From contig CAJGCQ010000039.1 in NCBI GenBank assembly GCA_904501875.1, forward strand, positions 1 to 9,636: a stretch of DNA of 9,636 nt. The letters are read 5' to 3'. The position numbers and the translations under genes are program-made. Below, piece by piece: positions 1 to 5,977 of this stretch. Each line of letters begins with the position of its first letter. The first letter of the stretch is position 1. The notes under the pieces are model-generated. The model had not been told where the DNA came from. It searched no databases and worked only from the letters and a program-made list of their open reading frames with translations. This DNA is from Clostridiaceae bacterium. Lineage in GTDB: Bacteria > Bacillota > Clostridia > Oscillospirales > Acutalibacteraceae.

Positions 1-1
1 A

Positions 2-208
2 ATGTTCTTTGAGCTTACAAGACAGCATACCCATATTGACACGCTTGACCGTGATACTTTGCTTACATTTGTAGATAGAATTGAGGTTGGACCTAAAATT
101 TTGCCCGAAGGTAAAGTTAAGGCAAGTCATAGAAACTCAGAGTTTCAGCAAGAGATACGTATATTCTACAAGTTCGTGGGTGAAATGGACGAAATCAACA
201 AAATTTAA
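2..208 (+). CDS. Large serine recombinase, C-terminal fragment (cut by window edge)
   Basis: This is the last 68 residues of a site-specific recombinase whose catalytic part lies left of the window. The visible part matches the C-terminal region (DUF4368-like) of large serine recombinases of the TnpX/TndX type: a 'DRDTLLTFVDRIEVGPK' stretch, a basic 'KASH' segment, then the typical ending 'QEIRIFYKFVGE'. Such enzymes excise and integrate transposons, integrative elements and prophages, and the gene usually lies beside one attachment site. Here the stop codon is about 35 bases from the point where a host spore gene is broken, which fits that position. The ATG at base 2 is unlikely to be the true start, because the open frame reaches the window edge and the catalytic serine domain is absent. 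The family call is from recognised C-terminal motifs. The type of element is not visible. Confidence 0.8.
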   Translation: MFFELTRQHTHIDTLDRDTLLTFVDRIEVGPKILPEGKVKASHRNSEFQQEIRIFYKFVGEMDEINKI

Positions 209-224
209 TAAATATGTAATAAAA

Positions 225-291
225 CTCAACCGTTTTAAGATGGGCGGGGTACACCAACCTCGTTGGCAGCTTCCATCTTAAAACGGTTGAG
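225..291. repeat. 19-bp perfect inverted repeat at the element/SASP junction
   Basis: The arms are CTCAACCGTTTTAAGATGG at 225-243 and its exact reverse complement at 273-291, with 29 bases between them. The right arm is coding sequence of the SASP fragment (codons 13-19). The left arm lies outside SASP homology and turns that reading frame into Pro-Ser-stop. The spacer holds a nested 5-bp hairpin (CCAAC at 254-258, GTTGG at 262-266). A copy this exact points to a recent duplication of SASP sequence in inverted orientation, or to an assembly or amplification artefact. A transcript through it would form a long hairpin, but no good T-run follows on either strand. Confidence 0.85.
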
Positions 292-327
292 GGCGTCTTT
301 AGCCTCAGGTACTACATTCTTAGCCAT
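235..327 (-). pseudogene. Alpha/beta-type small acid-soluble spore protein, 5' fragment, disrupted
   Basis: Reading leftward from the ATG at 327, the frame gives MAKNVVPEAKDALNRF followed by KMEAANEVGVPRPS and a stop, 30 residues in all. The first 26 match the N-terminal half of alpha/beta SASPs (a 'VPEAK-AL-xFK-E-A-E-GV' pattern). These proteins coat and protect DNA in dormant spores and are degraded by the GPR protease at germination. Family members are about 60-75 residues. The second half, with the 'GxLxSRxxGxVGGxMVKxMI' type DNA-binding segment, is missing. The ATG has a good AGGAG ribosome binding site (about 336-343), so the 5' end looks functional. Homology stops near base 244-252, exactly where the inverted copy begins and about 35 bases from the recombinase gene. 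The best reading is interruption by an integrated element, with the 3' half expected at its other end outside the window. Confidence 0.82.
241..258. other. Probable boundary of an integrated element (att-like junction)
   Basis: SASP homology ends within this interval. To the left lie the inverted copy and the 3' end of the serine recombinase gene, and to the right lies SASP gene sequence. Serine recombinase genes usually sit next to one end of their element, so this is the expected place for a hybrid attachment site. The exact crossover dinucleotide cannot be fixed without the other end or an uninterrupted relative. Confidence 0.45.
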
Positions 328-358
328 TGTATTTTTCTCTCCTATAATTTTTTCTCTT

Positions 359-387
359 GCGTTTGCATTACTATTTTGTGCGAACGC
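359..387 (-). other. Hairpin in the SASP leader
   Basis: GCGTTTGC at 359-366 pairs with GCGAACGC at 380-387 (8 bp including one G-T pair), enclosing 13 bases. It lies just upstream of the SASP ribosome binding site in the presumed 5' untranslated region. It may stabilise the abundant spore-protein mRNA, but no function is shown by the sequence. Confidence 0.4.
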
Positions 388-391
388 TTAA

Positions 392-425
392 ATTATATTA
401 TAGGTAAATTATGATTTTTTTGCAT
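392..425 (-). promoter_or_regulatory. Weak candidate promoter for the SASP fragment
   Basis: On the minus strand two overlapping TATAAT boxes occur (397-402 and 392-397). Seventeen bases upstream of the first is ATGCAA (420-425), a poor -35. SASP genes are normally read by forespore sigma-G. I could not find a convincing sigma-G pair: CATAATT at 407-413 resembles its -10, but no matching -35 lies 17-18 bases upstream. Treat this as an AT-rich promoter region rather than a defined site. Confidence 0.3.
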
Positions 426-570
426 TTTTTTGTCGTCGTCTTTTAATAATTAATTTAATTGATATTATTATGTTTACATTACCATATTCTTGTGAATTCC
501 GATTCCTTTAAAACAGGCAGGAAGTTTGAAAACTGCGTTTCCCATCATTACAAGCTCACCGCCTTGTGGC
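414..570. other. Non-coding spacer, no gene seen
   Basis: This stretch lies between the SASP promoter region and the end of the minus-strand operon. It is AT-rich. The only open frame, on the plus strand from 459 to 641, has no ribosome binding site, no recognisable protein features and runs through the terminator. I see no tRNA, small-RNA signature or repeat here. Confidence 0.6.
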
Positions 571-612
571 ATAAAAAAGAGAAAGGTGTAACCCTGTTTT
601 CGAGGTTACACC
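571..612 (-). terminator. Rho-independent terminator of the ymfF-to-folD operon
   Basis: A 9-bp perfect stem, GGTGTAACC at 585-593 and GGTTACACC at 604-612, encloses a 10-base loop. Read on the minus strand it is followed by TTTCTCTTTTTTAT (584-571), a typical U-rich tail. It lies about 58 bases after the last minus-strand stop codon and would stop read-through into the SASP gene. There is no T-run on the plus-strand side, so it is directional. Confidence 0.75.
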
Positions 613-669
613 ATATCTCATTCAAAAAAACATACTTATGAAGCGTGCCCGTTCGGCTTGCGGGATTTT

Positions 670-1350
670 TTAATCATTATTTTCCTTGCGTTCCTTTTTA
701 ATATCCCGTACAAGTGTGAATATTATATAGGCAGAGCTTAATGCCAACAGAACTATTGCGGCGATGATTACAAAGCTGAATTTGCTTTTTTCGCTTGTTT
801 CTTTATAAAAACCGTCGGAAGAAAAGGTGTTGAAAACCTCCTCTGCATAGGCGGTGCTTGTGCCCGAGGCTGTGTAAAAGGATAGAACACAGTCCTTTTT
901 GTTAGCTACCGTCACATAATTTATAACGCTGTATTCGCCGCCCGAATCGCTTAGGGCTTGGGCGGTTTTTATGAAGCTTTGACCGTCTTTATCAATTAGC
1001 TCTCCGCTGCCGAAACCGGTTATATCGGGTATCAGTGCCGTGATTTTATCTTCCGAAAGGTTTGAAAGATTGCCGATACTCGAAGAAAATGCTGATTCAG
1101 CAAGCGAAATCCTTATCTGCTTTGTATTATTTTTATTTACGGCGAGGAACACTATACAGTTTTCATTGCAGTAGCTTTCAAGCTCATCGGCGGTCATACC
1201 GAGGAGTTTAGCGGTATCTTCGGCGCTTCCGCCTGATTTATAGCTGTAAAAATCCTTGGGAGCGGTAATTTCAATACTGTCGCTTGCCGCAAAAACAGAA
1301 GTGGTCAGTATTAAAGCCGCCCATAAGGCGCAAATAATTCTTTTAATCAA
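670..1350 (-). CDS. Uncharacterised secreted, C-terminally membrane-anchored protein
   Basis: I do not recognise a family. From the start chosen here the protein has 226 residues. A signal peptide covers residues 1-21 (basic MIKR, hydrophobic core, 'SVFA-AS' cleavage site). An outward-facing domain of about 170 residues follows, with one 'CNENC' cysteine pair (about 61-65), and then one membrane helix (about 192-214) and a charged tail rich in Lys, Arg and Glu. This predicts a single-pass surface protein with its C-terminus in the cytoplasm. The start is taken as TTG at 1350 because AGGGTGA (1356-1362) lies 5 bases before it and the signal peptide then begins directly. An upstream TTG at 1374 overlaps folD and lacks such a site. 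It is the last gene of its operon, 16 bases after folD and before a terminator. Its own role is unknown. Confidence 0.75.
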   Translation of the reverse strand: MIKRIICALWAALILTTSVFAASDSIEITAPKDFYSYKSGGSAEDTAKLLGMTADELESYCNENCIVFLAVNKNNTKQIRISLAESAFSSSIGNLSNLSEDKITALIPDITGFGSGELIDKDGQSFIKTAQALSDSGGEYSVINYVTVANKKDCVLSFYTASGTSTAYAEEVFNTFSSDGFYKETSEKSKFSFVIIAAIVLLALSSAYIIFTLVRDIKKERKENND

Positions 1351-1366
1351 AAAAATCACCCTGATA

Positions 1367-2218
1367 TTATTCAATATTATTTTGCTTTTTAGCTGCAGTA
1401 AGGGTATTTTGCATAAGCATTGCGATAGTCATAGGACCTACGCCGCCGGGAACGGGGGTTATGGCAGAGGCTTTTTTTGCGACCTCGTCATAATCTACAT
1501 CGCCGTACAGCTTCCCGCCAACTCTGTTCATTCCCACATCTATTACCACAGCGCCGTCCTTTACCATATCGGCGGTGACGAATTTCGCCCTTCCGACAGC
1601 CGCCACAAGAATATCGGCCTTACTGCATATTTCTTTTAAATTCTGTGTTCTTGAATGGCAGACCGTAACAGTTCCGTTTTTGTGGAGCAAAAGCATAGCC
1701 ATGGGCTTGCCGACAATGTTTGAGCGGCCTATTACAACGCAATTTTTACCTTCGGGGTTTATATTCTCATAGGCTAACATTTCCATAATTCCTGCGGGGG
1801 TGCAGGGGACAAAATCAAAGTCACCTATCATTATTCTGCCGACGTTTACGGGGTGGAAGGCGTCCACATCCTTTTCGGGCAGAATGGAGTTTATTATAAG
1901 CTTTTCGTTAAGGTGAGAAGGCAGCGGCAGCTGACAAAGTATGCCGTTAATGCTATTTTTGCGGTTAAGCTCGTCCACAAGCCTTAAAAGCTCTTCTTCT
2001 GTTGTGCTTGCGGGAAGAGCGTACTCCTCGGAGATAATCCCTAATGCCTCGCAGGCCTTTTTCTTATTTGCAACATATATTTTTGATGCGGGGTCCTCGC
2101 CTACGATTATTACCGCAAGTCCTACGGTAATACCTTTTTTATTCAGCTCGGCGACACCCTTTTTAACCCGCTCTTTCACTGCGGCAGATATTACCTTACC
2201 GTCAATTATCTTGCTCAT
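1367..2218 (-). CDS. folD: Bifunctional methylenetetrahydrofolate dehydrogenase / methenyltetrahydrofolate cyclohydrolase
   Basis: FolD interconverts 5,10-methylene-, 5,10-methenyl- and 10-formyl-tetrahydrofolate in the cytoplasm, supplying one-carbon units for purines and formyl-methionine and, in anaerobes, linking to formate metabolism. The 283 residues match the usual family length. Visible motifs: 'YVANKKKACEALGI' (about 48-61) with the catalytic Lys at about 52; 'QLPLP' (96-100); 'DVDAFHPVNVG' (117-127); the nucleotide-binding 'GRSNIVGKP' (164-172); and 'TPVPGGVGPMT' (254-264). The family more often has DVDGF where this has DVDAF, which looks like a mild variant. The start is placed at the second ATG (2218), since AGGA at 2227-2230 is 8 bases from it but only 2 from the ATG at 2224. 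It follows lgt by 24 bases in the same operon. The call is firm. Confidence 0.96.
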   Translation of the reverse strand: MSKIIDGKVISAAVKERVKKGVAELNKKGITVGLAVIIVGEDPASKIYVANKKKACEALGIISEEYALPASTTEEELLRLVDELNRKNSINGILCQLPLPSHLNEKLIINSILPEKDVDAFHPVNVGRIMIGDFDFVPCTPAGIMEMLAYENINPEGKNCVVIGRSNIVGKPMAMLLLHKNGTVTVCHSRTQNLKEICSKADILVAAVGRAKFVTADMVKDGAVVIDVGMNRVGGKLYGDVDYDEVAKKASAITPVPGGVGPMTIAMLMQNTLTAAKKQNNIE

Positions 2219-2242
2219 TTTCATCTTCCTTTATTTCTTCTG

Positions 2243-3115
2243 TTAATTCTGCGGTTCCCCGTTTTCCTCAAAAACTGTGCTGTAATCGCCTGTTTTGGCA
2301 TTTTCTGCGGCACGGCGGAGATTTACCGCAAGCAAAACCGCACCCGCAATACATATGCATAGGGATAACAAGCAGGAAACACGGAAGTTGCCTATCATAA
2401 GGCTGTCGGTGCGTAACAGCTCGATTACAGCTCTGCCAAAGCCGTACCACACGCAGTACATAAGGGAAATCTGACCGCTGAAGCGGCGTTTTTTACTGAA
2501 ATAATTAAGTACGAAAAAGCCTGCGATACACCAAACCGACTCATACAAAAAGCAGGGGTGAACAAGACCCTCGCCCATTTCGGCAACGGTCCTTTCGCTT
2601 TCCATACCCCACCAAGTACTGCCGGTAAAGGAACCGTAGGCCTCTTGATTTACAAAGTTGCCCCAGCGTCCTATTCCCTGACCGATAAGAAAGCCTACTG
2701 CGGCAATATCGAACATATCAAGAATTTTAACCTTGCGGATTTTGCACATAACAGCCCCCGAGACAAAGGCACCTATAACTCCGCCGTAAATCGCAAGCCC
2801 CGAAAAGCCCGAGGAGTTTCCAAAACCGAAAAAGTCACCTATGCTGCCGAGCGGCTCTCCATCAAAAATCACATAATAAGCACGGGCCGATAGTATTGCA
2901 ACAGGGGTTGCCACCAAAACAACATCAAGCATACGGTCGGTGTTTAAGTTAAACCTTGAAGCATTTTTTATGCCGTAAATAAGGGCCAGCAAAAAGCCTG
3001 TTGCAATAATTATTCCGTACCAGTAAATGTCCCAATGGCGGGAGCCTAAGGGAATGGAAAAAGCTACGGGGGATAGGGTAAGCTTTATTCCGAAAATAAC
3101 AACTTCATAGCTCAT
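2243..3115 (-). CDS. lgt: Phosphatidylglycerol-prolipoprotein diacylglyceryl transferase
   Basis: Lgt transfers diacylglycerol from phosphatidylglycerol to the lipobox cysteine of preprolipoproteins, the first step of lipoprotein maturation, in the cytoplasmic membrane. The 290-residue protein has several hydrophobic segments, including about 30-48, 62-84, 103-123, 135-148, 193-205 and 245-265. It carries the Lgt signature region 'GRWGNFVNQEAYG' (about 149-161), 'HPCFLYES' (186-193, the usual HPxxLYE) and 'GRAVIELLRTDSL' (227-239) with the conserved late arginine. At the 'IYGG' segment (109-112) it has Tyr where the E. coli enzyme has His103; I believe this is common in clostridial forms but could not check. 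The start is ATG with GAGG about 9 bases upstream, overlapping the stop of the preceding ymfH-like gene, which suggests coupled translation. The call is firm. Confidence 0.96.
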   Translation of the reverse strand: MSYEVVIFGIKLTLSPVAFSIPLGSRHWDIYWYGIIIATGFLLALIYGIKNASRFNLNTDRMLDVVLVATPVAILSARAYYVIFDGEPLGSIGDFFGFGNSSGFSGLAIYGGVIGAFVSGAVMCKIRKVKILDMFDIAAVGFLIGQGIGRWGNFVNQEAYGSFTGSTWWGMESERTVAEMGEGLVHPCFLYESVWCIAGFFVLNYFSKKRRFSGQISLMYCVWYGFGRAVIELLRTDSLMIGNFRVSCLLSLCICIAGAVLLAVNLRRAAENAKTGDYSTVFEENGEPQN

Positions 3116-3125
3116 AAACTTTACC

Positions 3126-4388
3126 TCACTCGGGATTTACAACCGAAAGAACGGTTTTATTGTTATCAAGCAGGGAAAGTCTCTTGTAAACATCGTCGGG
3201 AGTTACCTTTTTCAAATACTTAAGCTCGTCAAACAGCCCGCTGTCCGACATAGCACATTCAACAAGCTGGGAACCAATGCTTTTTACGCTGTTAAAGGAG
3301 CGCACCGCCTCGCCGTACATTCCGCAACGGACGGCGGAAAAAAGCTTTTTATCAATGCCGTCTGTTTTAAGGCGTTCGACCTCTGCTTTAATTTCCTCGG
3401 CAACCTTTTTGGGGTCTGCCGATTCACCCTCAAATATCACTGCGGAATATCCGTTGCCCGTGAAGTATTCAAAGGAAAACTCATCATTTATAAGGCCCTT
3501 GTTTATAAGCTTTTTATAAAGAGGGGAGGAGTCCCCTGCAATTATCTCGAGCAAAAGTGCGGTACGCACCTTTTCCTTTGCCGTGCGCTCGGGCTTATCC
3601 ATACTTTCCTTATAGCCGAAGCAGAAAATAGGCTGGGCAACCTCGAGCTTTTGTTCCACATAGCTTTCGCATACCTCTTCCGGCTCGTCACAGCCGATTC
3701 TTTCAATTTCAATCGGCGCATTTGTTTTAATGGCGCCGTTTATCTGATTTAAAACCTTTTCGGGATTTACATTTCCCGCAATGCAGATAAACATATTAGA
3801 CGGATTGTAAAAGGTGTTATAGCACTTGTAAAGCAACTTGTCGTCAATTTCGGCAATAGATTCCACAGTACCCGCAATGTCAATTCTCACAGGGTGGTTT
3901 TTGTACATCGCAAGCAGCATATTAAACATAACCCGCCATTCGGGGCTGTCATCATACATCCTTATTTCCTGACCGATTATGCCCTGCTCCTTTTGCACTG
4001 TCTCGGCGGTAAAATAGGGAGACTGCACGAAATCAAGCAGAATACCTAAATTATCGTAAAATCTATCCGAGCAGGAGAAAAGATAGCAGGTGCGGTCAAA
4101 GGAGGTATAGGCGTTGGCATAAGCGCCCGTTGCGGCATATTTTGTAAAGGCGTCGCCGTCCTCGCTTTCAAAAAGCTTGTGCTCAAGAAAATGGGCTATA
4201 CCCTCGGGCACCTGCGTTTTTTCGCCGTTTACCGAAAAGCAAGTGTCTATAGAGCCGTATTTTGTGCCGAAAACCGCATAGGCAGAATTGTACTGTGGCT
4301 TTTCAAGAATGTAAATTTTAAGTCCCGACGGGTGAAGGGCTTTGATGTAGCTCTCCCCGATCTCGCTCTCAAAAACCTGTTTTTGCAT
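3126..4388 (-). CDS. M16-family zinc peptidase, YmfH-like (active-site-bearing partner)
   Basis: This is a 420-residue single-unit member of the pitrilysin/insulinase M16 family. The inverted zinc motif HFLEH is intact (His66, Glu69, His70), and the third ligand is probably Glu141 in 'GQEIRMYDD', about 75 residues on, as is usual. 'ANAYTSFDRTCYLF' (about 91-104) is the family's substrate-cleft strand. It matches B. subtilis YmfH, which current databases label as associated with 5-aminopentanol modification of elongation factor P. That role is not visible here, and no efp gene is in the window. Its start codon shares a base with the stop of the upstream ymfF-like gene (TAATG), so the two are probably made in equal amounts and act as a pair. 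The ribosome binding site GGAGGAG lies inside the end of that gene. Confidence 0.9.
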   Translation of the reverse strand: MQKQVFESEIGESYIKALHPSGLKIYILEKPQYNSAYAVFGTKYGSIDTCFSVNGEKTQVPEGIAHFLEHKLFESEDGDAFTKYAATGAYANAYTSFDRTCYLFSCSDRFYDNLGILLDFVQSPYFTAETVQKEQGIIGQEIRMYDDSPEWRVMFNMLLAMYKNHPVRIDIAGTVESIAEIDDKLLYKCYNTFYNPSNMFICIAGNVNPEKVLNQINGAIKTNAPIEIERIGCDEPEEVCESYVEQKLEVAQPIFCFGYKESMDKPERTAKEKVRTALLLEIIAGDSSPLYKKLINKGLINDEFSFEYFTGNGYSAVIFEGESADPKKVAEEIKAEVERLKTDGIDKKLFSAVRCGMYGEAVRSFNSVKSIGSQLVECAMSDSGLFDELKYLKKVTPDDVYKRLSLLDNNKTVLSVVNPE

Positions 4389-5665
4389 TACTTCTCCTCC
4401 TTGGGTAACAGCTTATATACTGTATGAAGCTTAACGCCCTCTGCGGCGTTTATTATGTCCTGACGGGTGATTGCCGAAATTTTCCCACCTATTTCTTCAG
4501 GGGAGTAAAGGGTTTTATTATTTGCTTTAAGGGCATACCAAGTATCAAGCGTAACCTGACTGTCGTTATAAGAATTAAGGGAATCACGAAGACTTTTAAG
4601 GGAAGCCTCGTATTCAAAGTCGGTAAATTCACCCTTTTTAACCGAGTCGAGCTGGTTTAATATCTCACGCTGTGCTTTATCGGCATTCTCCGCCTCAACT
4701 CCCGAATCCACCGTTACAAGTCCCTTACCTCGGACAGTAGCAGCCGAACAGTAATAGCAAAGGCTCATTTTTTCACGAACATTTGAGAAAAGCTTGGAAT
4801 AGGGGCCGCCGCCGAAAATATCGGTCATAACCATAAGGGGCAGGGAAACATCGTCGTCCCCGTACATATCTGACGAAAATCCCATAACAAGTTTGCCCTG
4901 CTTTACCGCCATTCTTTCGGTGATTTCGTTCGGTTTCTCTATAGGAGCGGTAGGCTCGTTTAATTTACAGTCTGTAATTTCAGCGCGGCTTACACCGTCT
5001 AACCTTTCGGCAATGGTCTCAAAAAAGCGGGAGGGCAATGACGAGCCGATTACCTGCACCCTTATAAAGGCTTTTTTAAGCATATTTTCCCAAGCCGTAT
5101 AAAGGCTTTTTCCCGTAACCTTACGGACATCATCAACTGTGCCGCACTTAGGCACGCCGTAGGACTTACCCTTATACATTTCCTCAATAAGGCGGTTTTT
5201 GGCGTAAATTCTCTTTTCGCTGATTTCGCCGTTAATATGCTCTATTGCTTTGCGCTTTTCACGGTTAAGGTCATCTTCGCAAAAAGCACCGTTCTCCGCC
5301 TTGGGCTTAAAAATAAGGCTTAAAAGCATATCGGTCGCACGGCTTAAAAGTGATTCGTTTTCAAAGGTATATTTGTCGTTAATAACCGAAATTCTTATTC
5401 TGAGCAGCTGATAATCCCCGAGCTTTTCTGCCGATGCGTCAAGACTTGCGCCGTAAAGACGGCTTAGCTTGTAATTAAGCACCGAAAAATCGGGATACTC
5501 CTCGCCGCAGGTGGTGAGCATAAAGGGCAAAAGCGCATACTCCGCCGCAGTACCATCGGATAGCGGCAGATAAAAATTAAAGGAAACAGAGGTTGTGTTA
5601 AAGCGCTCATTTTTGATAAATAAGCCTTCAGCGCCCTTAGACAGGCTGTAAATTTTAGCAGACAT
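4388..5665 (-). CDS. M16-family peptidase-like protein, YmfF-like (inactive partner)
   Basis: This 425-residue protein has the two-domain M16 fold pattern but lacks the zinc site: where the partner has HFLEH it has 'LLPFMLTTC' (about 45-53). The C-terminal half keeps the conserved 'LFSNVREKMSLCYY' segment (about 292-305). In two-component M16 peptidases one subunit carries the metal site and the other supplies this segment to the shared chamber, so it should pair with the YmfH-like protein encoded directly after it. B. subtilis YmfF is the closest named relative. The start is set at ATG 5665, 6 bases from GGAGG (5672-5676). The adjacent ATG at 5668 leaves only 3 bases, and a longer open frame to 5740 crosses the promoter. 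It is the first gene of the operon. Confidence 0.88.
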   Translation of the reverse strand: MSAKIYSLSKGAEGLFIKNERFNTTSVSFNFYLPLSDGTAAEYALLPFMLTTCGEEYPDFSVLNYKLSRLYGASLDASAEKLGDYQLLRIRISVINDKYTFENESLLSRATDMLLSLIFKPKAENGAFCEDDLNREKRKAIEHINGEISEKRIYAKNRLIEEMYKGKSYGVPKCGTVDDVRKVTGKSLYTAWENMLKKAFIRVQVIGSSLPSRFFETIAERLDGVSRAEITDCKLNEPTAPIEKPNEITERMAVKQGKLVMGFSSDMYGDDDVSLPLMVMTDIFGGGPYSKLFSNVREKMSLCYYCSAATVRGKGLVTVDSGVEAENADKAQREILNQLDSVKKGEFTDFEYEASLKSLRDSLNSYNDSQVTLDTWYALKANNKTLYSPEEIGGKISAITRQDIINAAEGVKLHTVYKLLPKEEK

Positions 5666-5701
5666 CATATCCCTCCGCAAAAATGAAATATATGATATAT
5701 T

Positions 5702-5730
5702 ATTATACCACAGTTGTAATAATTTAGCAA
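5702..5730 (-). promoter_or_regulatory. Sigma-A-type promoter of the ymfF-ymfH-lgt-folD operon
   Basis: On the minus strand, TTGCTA (5725-5730) and a perfect TATAAT (5702-5707) are separated by 17 bases. Transcription would begin near 5695, giving a leader of about 30 bases with the GGAGGG ribosome binding site before the ATG at 5665. Spacing and position make this a good candidate. Confidence 0.65.
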
Positions 5731-5773
5731 GATTAAACAAAGCGGATTAAAACAAATAGGGCTCAAAAAAGTA

Positions 5774-5802
5774 TTGATTATACCGAAAAAATATAATATA
5801 AT
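5774..5802 (+). promoter_or_regulatory. Upstream candidate promoter of adhE (P1)
   Basis: TTGATT (5774-5779) and a perfect TATAAT (5797-5802) are 17 bases apart, placing the start near 5809 and giving a leader of about 170 bases. Directly after the -10 come a 10-base palindrome TGATATATCA (5805-5814) and the larger palindrome at 5819. It diverges from the minus-strand promoter about 70 bases away. Confidence 0.55.
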
Positions 5803-5818
5803 AATGATATATCAAAAA

Positions 5819-5836
5819 TGACATACCATTATGTCA
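5819..5836. promoter_or_regulatory. 18-bp palindrome, possible operator
   Basis: TGACATA (5819-5825) and TATGTCA (5830-5836) form a perfect 7-4-7 palindrome just after the expected P1 start. The size and symmetry suit a dimeric repressor. I do not recognise it as a Rex, CcpA, FNR or Fur box, so the regulator is unknown. On the minus strand it includes a TTGACA, so it could also be part of a second minus-strand promoter. Confidence 0.5.
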
Positions 5837-5844
5837 ACATAGCA

Positions 5845-5874
5845 TTTTACGGATAGGCGAAAGTATGTTAAAAT
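5845..5874 (+). promoter_or_regulatory. Second candidate promoter of adhE (P2), extended -10
   Basis: TGTTAAAAT (5866-5874) fits an extended -10 (TGn plus TAAAAT). TTTTAC (5845-5850), 18 bases upstream, is a weak -35. This -10 lies inside the Rex-like site, so Rex binding would block it directly. The start would be near 5881. Confidence 0.4.
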
Positions 5875-5882
5875 ATTAACAA
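5865..5882. promoter_or_regulatory. Rex redox-repressor operator
   Basis: The sequence ATGTTAA-AATA-TTAACAA matches the Rex consensus TTGTTAANNNNTTAACAA at all but the first base. Rex binds DNA when NADH/NAD+ is low and releases when NADH rises, so it represses fermentation genes until electrons need disposal. A site about 96 bases upstream of adhE is where such control is known in clostridia. It overlaps the P2 -10. The rex gene is not in the window. Confidence 0.75.
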
Positions 5883-5904
5883 AGTCAAAAAAGAATGGTG
5901 CGCA

Positions 5905-5922
5905 AGGCTTAGGGATAAGCCT
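5905..5922 (+). other. Leader hairpin with GGGA tetraloop
   Basis: AGGCTTA (5905-5911) and TAAGCCT (5916-5922) form a perfect 7-bp stem closing a GGGA loop of the GNRA type. Flanking GGTG-CG (5897-5902) can partly pair with CG-CCTACC (5925-5932), extending it with bulges. No T-run follows, so it is not a terminator. It lies in the adhE leader about 55 bases before the start codon. It matches no riboswitch class I could recall. Confidence 0.5.
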
Positions 5923-5977
5923 GCCGCCTACCGCAAAAAGTCAATTAAAAAAGTATTTTATAAAAGGAGATAGAATA

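Noticed and set aside
407..413. Sigma-G -10 (CATAATT) for the SASP gene
   Set aside because: No GHATR-like -35 lies 17-18 bases upstream.
571..612. Terminator hairpin as an IS end or attachment repeat
   Set aside because: The 9-bp stem with a minus-strand U-tail just after an operon is fully explained as a terminator; no transposase or target duplication is nearby.
459..641. Open frame of 60 codons on the plus strand
   Set aside because: It has no ribosome binding site, reads through the terminator hairpin and has no protein-like features.
648..671. CCCG...CGGG hairpin followed by six Ts on the plus strand
   Set aside because: The stem is only 4 bp and there is no plus-strand gene upstream that it could terminate; it overlaps the end of a minus-strand gene.
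1256..1639. Plus-strand open frame across the folD and membrane-protein genes
   Set aside because: It lies opposite two supported genes and has no recognisable domain.
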